From: Actinomycetota bacterium
GTDB taxonomy: Bacteria > Actinomycetota > Thermoleophilia > Gaiellales > Gaiellaceae
Assembly (NCBI GenBank): GCA_013696185.1
Contig: JACCZA010000156.1
Location: forward strand, 1-10,286
Direction: 5' to 3'
DNA: 10,286 bases
A program made the position numbers and the translations under genes. The notes beneath the pieces were generated by a model. It ran no database searches and had not been told where the DNA came from. It saw only the letters and a program-made list of their open reading frames with translations. Position 1 is the first letter of the stretch. Every line of letters begins with the position of its first letter. Below are positions 6,723 to 10,286 of this stretch, piece by piece.

Positions 6723-7967
6723 ATGGCCGTGACCGCCAAGCCGAAGCTCGACGCGCACAGGCTGCGCGCGGACTTCCCCGTCTTCGAGCAACTCTTTCAC
6801 GGGAAGCCGCTCTCCTACCTCGACTCGGCCTCCTCGGCGCAGAAGCCCCGTCAGGTGCTCGACACGATGCACGAGTTCTACGCGACCTCCTACGCCAACG
6901 TGCACCGCGGCGTCTACGGCCTCGCGGAGCGCTCGACCGAGCGCTTCGAGGCCGCCCGCGAGACCGTGCGCGCTCTCGTCAATGCCCCCTCCTCGCGCGA
7001 GGTGATCTTCACGCGCAGCGCGACCGAGGCGCTGAACCTCGTCGCCTACGCGTGGGGGCTCGACAACCTCGGGCCTGGAGACCTCGTCGTCGTGACGGAG
7101 CTCGAGCACCACTCGAACTTCGTGCCGTGGCAGTACGTCGCCAAGCGCACGGGCGCCGCCTTTCGCCACATCCCGATCGACGACGCGGGAGAGCTGCAGC
7201 TCGATGCGCTCGACGGGCTCGCGGCGGAGGGCCGCGTGAAGGTGGTCGCGAACAACCTCGTCTCCAACTCGCTCGGAACGATCAACCCGGTCGAGGAGCT
7301 CGCCGCCTGGGCGCACGAGCAGGGCGCGATCATGGTCGTCGACGCCGCCCAGGCGGCGCCACACCGCGCGCTCGACGTCCAGGCGCTCGGTTGCGACTTC
7401 CTCGCGCTCTCCTCGCACAAGCTCTGCGGGCCGACGGGGGCGGGAGCCCTCTGGGGCCGGCGCGATCTGCTCGAGCAGATGTCGCCCTTCAACCTCGGCG
7501 GCGAGATGATCCGCTCCGTCGCGCTCGACCGCACGAGCTGGAACGAGCTGCCGTACAAGTTCGAGGCCGGGACGCCCGCGATCGGCGAGGCGGTCGGCTT
7601 CGGCGCGGCGATCGACTACGTGACCGGGATCGGTCTCGAGGCGATCGAGGAGCACGAGCACATGCTCGTCGCCCACGCGCTCGAGCGGCTGGCGGAGATC
7701 CCGGGCCTGCGCGCTTTCGGCCCACCGCCGGAGCGCCGCGCGGGCATCGTCTCCTTCGACATCGAGGGCATCCACCCGCACGACGTCGCCCAGGTGCTCG
7801 ACTGGGAAGGTGTTGCGGTGCGCGCGGGCCACCACTGCACCCAGCCGCTGATGACGCGGCTCGGCGTCGCCGCGACGACGCGCGCGAGCTTCTACCTCTA
7901 CACCGTGCCCGAGGAGATCGACAGGCTCGTCGAGGGGCTCCACCGCGTGAAGAAGGTGCTCGGGTAG
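6723..7967 (+). CDS. sufS: SufS, group II cysteine desulfurase
   Basis: A 414-residue, full-length PLP enzyme that removes sulfur from L-cysteine, giving alanine and a persulfide for Fe-S cluster assembly in the cytosol. The PLP-binding Lys233 sits in SSHKLCGPTG; upstream PLP-contact sequences are TRSATEALN (97-105), ELEHHSN (126-132) and VVDAAQ (205-210). The active-site Cys372 lies in RAGHHCTQP, the hallmark of SufS rather than IscS or NifS. RSVALDRTSWNELPYKFEAGTP is typical of the family as well. The ATG at 6723 gives the expected N-terminus; an out-of-frame ATG at 6715 would encode only five codons. sufU follows after 8 nt, and SufU is the known sulfur acceptor and activator of this SufS type. 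The sufB, sufC and sufD genes are not in the window. Confidence 0.96.
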   Translation: MAVTAKPKLDAHRLRADFPVFEQLFHGKPLSYLDSASSAQKPRQVLDTMHEFYATSYANVHRGVYGLAERSTERFEAARETVRALVNAPSSREVIFTRSATEALNLVAYAWGLDNLGPGDLVVVTELEHHSNFVPWQYVAKRTGAAFRHIPIDDAGELQLDALDGLAAEGRVKVVANNLVSNSLGTINPVEELAAWAHEQGAIMVVDAAQAAPHRALDVQALGCDFLALSSHKLCGPTGAGALWGRRDLLEQMSPFNLGGEMIRSVALDRTSWNELPYKFEAGTPAIGEAVGFGAAIDYVTGIGLEAIEEHEHMLVAHALERLAEIPGLRAFGPPPERRAGIVSFDIEGIHPHDVAQVLDWEGVAVRAGHHCTQPLMTRLGVAATTRASFYLYTVPEEIDRLVEGLHRVKKVLG

Positions 7968-7975
7968 CCGGTCAC

Positions 7976-8413
7976 ATGTCCGAGTTCGACCAGCTCTACC
8001 GGGAGGTCATCCTCGACCACTACCGCAATCCGCGCGGGCACGGGGAGCTCGATCGACCCGATGCCGAGGCCGAGGGGCAGAATCCGCTCTGCGGCGACGA
8101 GGTCACGATCTACGTCCGGCTCGCCCCCGACGGGGAGACGATCGACGAGGTCAAGTTCAGCGGCCGGGGCTGCGCGATCAGCCAGGCGGCGACCTCGATG
8201 CTGACCGAGCTCGTCACGGGGCGCACGGCGACCGAGGTCGCAACGCTGCCGAAGGACGAGCTGCTCGAGGAGATCGGGATCCCGCTCACGCCGGTGCGGC
8301 TCAAGTGCGCGCTGCTCGGGCTCGGGACGCTCAAGGTCGCCCTCCACAAGGCGAAGGGCACGCCGCTGCCCGAGGAGTGGGCCGGCATGGCCGGCGACCT
8401 CGACCTGCGCTAG
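7976..8413 (+). CDS. sufU: SufU, zinc-dependent sulfur transfer protein (SufS partner)
   Basis: A 145-residue protein of the NifU_N/SufU family. Cys39 (NPLCGDE), Asp41, Cys66 (GRGCAIS) and Cys111 (RLKCALL) are the four expected zinc ligands. In Firmicutes SufU the zinc site swaps a ligand with SufS so that a cysteine can take the persulfide from SufS Cys. The residue before the last Cys is Lys110, as in SufU, where IscU has His. However, the interval from Cys66 to Cys111 is 45 residues, against about 62 in the Bacillus protein, so the SufU-specific insertion is missing or very short. The ATG at 7976 gives the family N-terminus MSEFDQLYREVILDHYRNP. The ribosome binding site is weak, and the 8-nt gap after sufS implies an operon with translational coupling. 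It might act partly as a scaffold, but its pairing with SufS favours a transfer role. Confidence 0.94.
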   Translation: MSEFDQLYREVILDHYRNPRGHGELDRPDAEAEGQNPLCGDEVTIYVRLAPDGETIDEVKFSGRGCAISQAATSMLTELVTGRTATEVATLPKDELLEEIGIPLTPVRLKCALLGLGTLKVALHKAKGTPLPEEWAGMAGDLDLR

Positions 8414-8419
8414 CGCCGG

Positions 8420-8728
8420 ATGGAGATCGACGTGTGCCGCGTCGAGGAGCTGCCGCCGAGCACGGTCAGGATCGTCCCTGCCGGCCAGGTCACGATCGGC
8501 GTCTACAACATCGACGGCGAGCTGTACGCGGTCGAGGACCGCTGCTCGCACGACGACGGGCCGCTCGTGGAGGGCGACTGGGAGCCGGACGAGGGCGTCG
8601 TCGTCTGCCCGCGTCACGGCGCCCGCTTCGACATCCGCACCGGCCGCGCCCTGACCCTGCCGGCGTTCCTGCCGGTCGAGACCTTTCCCGTCCGCGTCGA
8701 GGACGGGGTCGTCAAGGTCACGGTGTAG
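8420..8728 (+). CDS. Rieske-type [2Fe-2S] ferredoxin of the suf cluster
   Basis: A 102-residue soluble Rieske domain protein. The first ligand pair is Cys42-x-His44 in CSHDDGPL and the second is Cys63-x2-His66 in CPRHGARFD, the four residues that hold a Rieske 2Fe-2S cluster. There is no membrane anchor, unlike the cytochrome bc subunit, so it resembles NirD or the ferredoxin components of ring-hydroxylating dioxygenases. It starts 6 nt after the sufU stop, so it is almost certainly co-transcribed with sufS and sufU. Small Rieske proteins are found inside actinobacterial suf operons, usually annotated as dioxygenase ferredoxin subunits; no oxygenase gene is nearby. It probably carries electrons for cluster assembly or is a client of it, but the exact partner is unknown. 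No clear ribosome binding site is present. Confidence 0.93.
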   Translation: MEIDVCRVEELPPSTVRIVPAGQVTIGVYNIDGELYAVEDRCSHDDGPLVEGDWEPDEGVVVCPRHGARFDIRTGRALTLPAFLPVETFPVRVEDGVVKVTV

Positions 8729-8759
8729 GCGGGCTCTGCCCTTCCGGCCCAGGCTTCGC

Positions 8760-8765
8760 TAGACT
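8760..8765 (+). promoter_or_regulatory. Candidate -10 element (TAGACT) for a small transcription unit
   Basis: TAGACT lies 31 nt after the stop of the Rieske gene, in a gap with no longer gene. A start near 8772 would leave a leader of only a few bases before the extended Shine-Dalgarno sequence at 8778. The -35 region (about 8736-8742) matches the TTGACA consensus poorly. The call rests on the hexamer and its position before the other signals. Confidence 0.4.
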
Positions 8766-8777
8766 CGGGGCAACCGC

Positions 8778-8793
8778 GGAAAGGAGGTGGTCC
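8778..8793 (+). promoter_or_regulatory. Extended Shine-Dalgarno sequence complementary to the 16S rRNA tail
   Basis: GGAAAGGAGGTGGTCC pairs along all 16 positions with the usual bacterial 16S 3' end (GGAUCACCUCCUUUCU), using 14 Watson-Crick pairs and two G-U pairs. Ordinary ribosome binding sites in this window match only four to seven bases. The GTG at 8798 is 10 nt after the GGAGG core. The match assumes the standard 16S tail, because the rRNA is not in the window. Confidence 0.7.
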
Positions 8794-8826
8794 GGCAGTG
8801 GAGGATTCCAGTACGGGCAGTGGAGG
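8794..8826 (+). repeat. Short tandem direct repeat carrying GGAGG
   Basis: The 11-mer GGCAGTGGAGG occurs exactly at 8794-8804 and again at 8816-8826, a 22-nt period. A further CCAG follows each copy at nearly the same distance (offset by one base). Each copy contains GGAGG, so with the upstream site there are three anti-SD-matching cores, at 8783, 8800 and 8822. The period is not a multiple of three, so it does not repeat a peptide in any one frame, which argues for an RNA-level role or a simple duplication. Confidence 0.6.
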
Positions 8827-8839
8827 TACCAGCGGGTAG
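8798..8839 (+). CDS. Possible 13-codon ORF or leader peptide
   Basis: GTG at 8798 to TAG at 8837-8839 encodes the 13-residue peptide MEDSSTGSGGTSG, low in complexity and rich in Ser/Gly. It is proposed only because it begins 10 nt after the best Shine-Dalgarno match in the window. Its codons do not show the strong G/C third-position bias of neighbouring genes, so the peptide itself may not matter, or the signal may load ribosomes for another reason. A hairpin follows three nucleotides after the stop. I recognise no family. Confidence 0.3.
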   Translation: MEDSSTGSGGTSG

Positions 8840-8841
8840 AG

Positions 8842-8870
8842 GCGTATCCCCGAGACCTACGGGGAATCGC
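8842..8870 (+). other. RNA hairpin inside the small transcription unit
   Basis: TCCCCG (8847-8852) pairs with CGGGGA (8860-8865) around the 7-nt loop AGACCTA. Below it, after a small internal loop or bulge, GCG (8842-8844) pairs with CGC (8868-8870), giving roughly nine to ten pairs. It lacks a T tract, so it is not an intrinsic terminator. It begins directly after the stop of the 13-codon ORF, as attenuator or structured-leader stems often do, but no same-strand gene follows. Confidence 0.5.
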
Positions 8871-8960
8871 TTAGCCAGCGTAGGGGGTTCGCGTCTCGCG
8901 CCGCCGGTCCGAGGAGATCGGCAGGAAGCGCCTCTACTACATCACGCTGGTGCTGGATCG

Positions 8961-8992
8961 GGGGCCGCCTTCGGGCGGCCCCTTGTCTTTCT
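8961..8992 (+). terminator. Strong intrinsic terminator with UUCG tetraloop
   Basis: GGGGCCGCC (8961-8969) and GGCGGCCCC (8974-8982) form a perfect nine-pair stem closed by TTCG, followed by the T-rich tail TTGTCTTTCT (8983-8992). It would end both read-through from the suf cluster and the small unit that starts near 8772. It lies 13 nt before the 3' end of the converging minus-strand gene. Read on the minus strand there is no T run after the stem, so it works mainly for plus-strand transcripts. Confidence 0.9.
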
Positions 8993-9004
8993 CGCCTCGA
9001 GCGC

Positions 9005-10286
9005 TCAGGGCTCCGTCTGGAGATCCCAGCCCGGGCCGTACGAGTAGTTGGCGTAGATCCCCCAGGTCTCGCCGTCCGGGCCGAAGGCGCGCGAGGCCAG
9101 CGGGCAGTCGTAGCCGCCGTGGCCGCCCGTCCACCCCGCGACGAGGGCCTGCCCCCAGCCTCCGCGGCGGTGGAGCTCCCACTGGCGCGGCACGCCGGGA
9201 TCGCCCGCGACGTTGACGCACCCGCCCGCCGTCTCGCCGATCGGGGGCCTGCAGCTCCCCGCGCGCTCGCGGCCGGCGCCGAAGAGCCCGAAGCAGGCAC
9301 GTCGATCCGAGGCTGCAGCCCAGGCCCAGAGGCCGTTTCGCTCGTCCGACCAGCGCAGCGAGGCACCGGCGCGGGGCGGCAGTCCGCCGGGATAGGCGCG
9401 GAAGGAGGCGTGGAAGCACTCGCTCTCGGGGCAGCCTCCGAGACCCTCGTCGAACCGCAGCCGGCTGGCACCCGCCTCCAGCTGCCGGCGCCCGACCTGG
9501 CAGGAGGATCCCGGGCTCGCCGCGTCGCCGAGCTCGCCGAGGTTGCACTGGCCGATCGCCCGCGGCGACTCGCCGTCGTCGAAGACGGTCACGTGCGGGT
9601 AGCGGATCGACCCGTCCGGGAGCGGCGCGAGCGCCGCCACGATCTTCGGCTCCTTGACGAAGGCGTTCGGGAAGTCCGTTCCGCCTGCTGCGCGGCAGCT
9701 GTCGCCGCAACGCTCCTCGATCTCGATCCAGACGCGCACCCCGCCGCCGAGCTCGCCGGAGCCGTCGTAGAACTCGTAGCTGTAGGTCGCGGTGAGGACC
9801 GGGTCATGCCAGCCGTCGCTGAAGTCGAGCACCACCTGGAAGCCCACGTCGCCCCGCTCGTCACGCTCGGGCGCGCTGTGGGAGATCGCCGACACGCCGA
9901 AGGGCGCGCGGCTGCGGCTGTCGATCCCCCACGCATGGTCGGGGTCGATGTCGGCCTCGCCTGCGTCGTCGACGGAGGCGAAGAGCGGCGGGGCGGCGTC
10001 GCAGCACCCTGCCCGGCGCGCGTGATGCCAGCCGAAGGCGCCGAGGCCGCCGTGCCGCGGGTCGTTGATCGTGCCGGGCGCCTTCGCATCGTCGACGAGC
10101 GGCACCGCCTCGTCCCTCGGCACGAACCTCGCGATCGCGCCCGGGGCGAGCGAGGAGTCCGGGTCGAACGCCCACCAGACAGTCCAGGCGCCGTCGCTGT
10201 TCCGCACCTCGACGCGGTCGCCGAACGTGGTGAAGGCCGGCCCGTCCGAGACGAGGGCGGGCCGCTCGGCGCCGTCCTCGCGCCCC
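9005..10286 (-). CDS. Cysteine-rich hypothetical protein (3' part; start beyond right edge)
   Basis: The minus-strand frame is open from the right edge to the TGA at 9005-9007, giving 427 residues of a longer protein. A GTG at 10207 is merely a Val inside a continuous frame (EVRNSDGAW), so it should not be taken as the start. About 12 cysteines are present, several close together (GCC near the N-terminal side, RCGDSC, GCPESEC), along with many Trp, Gly and Asp residues and no membrane segment in the visible part. Such cysteine content is usual for exported, disulfide-bonded proteins; the signal peptide would be outside the window. Stretches such as TATYSYEFYDGSGELGGG and WGIYANYSYGPGWDLQ look like beta-strand repeats of a surface or lectin-like fold. 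I recognise no catalytic motif and no family. It converges on the suf cluster and the terminator at 8961. Confidence 0.82.
   Translation of the reverse strand, partial: GREDGAERPALVSDGPAFTTFGDRVEVRNSDGAWTVWWAFDPDSSLAPGAIARFVPRDEAVPLVDDAKAPGTINDPRHGGLGAFGWHHARRAGCCDAAPPLFASVDDAGEADIDPDHAWGIDSRSRAPFGVSAISHSAPERDERGDVGFQVVLDFSDGWHDPVLTATYSYEFYDGSGELGGGVRVWIEIEERCGDSCRAAGGTDFPNAFVKEPKIVAALAPLPDGSIRYPHVTVFDDGESPRAIGQCNLGELGDAASPGSSCQVGRRQLEAGASRLRFDEGLGGCPESECFHASFRAYPGGLPPRAGASLRWSDERNGLWAWAAASDRRACFGLFGAGRERAGSCRPPIGETAGGCVNVAGDPGVPRQWELHRRGGWGQALVAGWTGGHGGYDCPLASRAFGPDGETWGIYANYSYGPGWDLQTEP

Noticed and set aside
3605..6739. A 1044-codon open frame on the minus strand opposite the ATPase
   Set aside because: It mirrors the codon pattern of the plus-strand gene, is extremely rich in Arg, Glu and His with no domain, and lies opposite a gene with all P-type ATPase motifs. 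Long antisense frames are common in GC-rich DNA.
8794..8935. tRNA, tmRNA or SRP RNA in the gap after the Rieske gene
   Set aside because: I looked for a T-arm, CCA end and acceptor stem and for the SRP tetraloop sequence; TTCGCGT near 8887 departs from the T-loop consensus and the flanks do not pair as a T-stem.
8787..9047. An 86-codon frame beginning GTG 8787
   Set aside because: Its start codon lies within the Shine-Dalgarno sequence itself, it crosses the terminator and the converging gene, and its composition is unconvincing.
10205..10207. GTG 10207 as the start of the minus-strand gene
   Set aside because: The frame stays open to the window edge upstream with the same composition, so this codon is an internal valine.
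1..10286. CRISPR arrays, insertion sequences, phage or plasmid genes
   Set aside because: No regularly spaced repeats, transposase or integrase motifs, or terminal inverted repeats were seen; base composition looks even across the window.

Overview
The window is a GC-rich stretch of a bacterial chromosome with dense, ordinary-looking genes and no sign of mobile DNA. Strong G/C bias at third codon positions, SufS/SufU iron-sulfur assembly genes with a Rieske ferredoxin, a CtpE-type P-type ATPase, two probable leaderless starts with TANNNT hexamers and a TAGACT-type -10 all point to Actinomycetota. A deep lineage such as Thermoleophilia is my guess from style, not from a marker gene.

Layout. 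Positions 1-661 (minus strand) hold the first 220 codons of EttA, an ABC-F translation factor that runs off the left edge. A 131-bp divergent spacer (662-792) follows and carries a possible leaderless promoter for ettA and a sigma-28-like motif for the plus-strand genes. Next come three tightly packed plus-strand genes: an H-NOX haem gas sensor (793-1332), a GAF-PAS-GGDEF-EAL c-di-GMP enzyme whose ATG overlaps the H-NOX stop (1329-3674), and a CtpE-like cation P-type ATPase (about 3671-6001) that lacks any canonical start codon at its conserved N-terminus. A hairpin sits just after the ATPase stop. A small secreted protein built from two copies of one cysteine-containing repeat follows (6098-6673). 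The sufS-sufU-Rieske cluster occupies 6723-8728. A 276-bp gap then holds a compact transcription-unit-like arrangement: a -10 box, a near-complete match to the 16S anti-Shine-Dalgarno tail, a 13-codon ORF, a hairpin and a strong UUCG terminator. From 9005 to the right edge, on the minus strand, lies the 3' part of a cysteine-rich protein of unknown function.

How they work together. The H-NOX protein probably reports nitric oxide to the c-di-GMP enzyme next to it. The motility-sigma-like motif upstream would fit control of a motile/sessile switch, and the translationally linked ATPase suggests a possible link to cation (calcium) homeostasis. SufS takes sulfur from cysteine and SufU accepts it for Fe-S cluster building; the Rieske protein is a likely client or electron carrier. 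The most novel parts are the coupled H-NOX/c-di-GMP/P-ATPase cluster and the small unit at 8760-8992.
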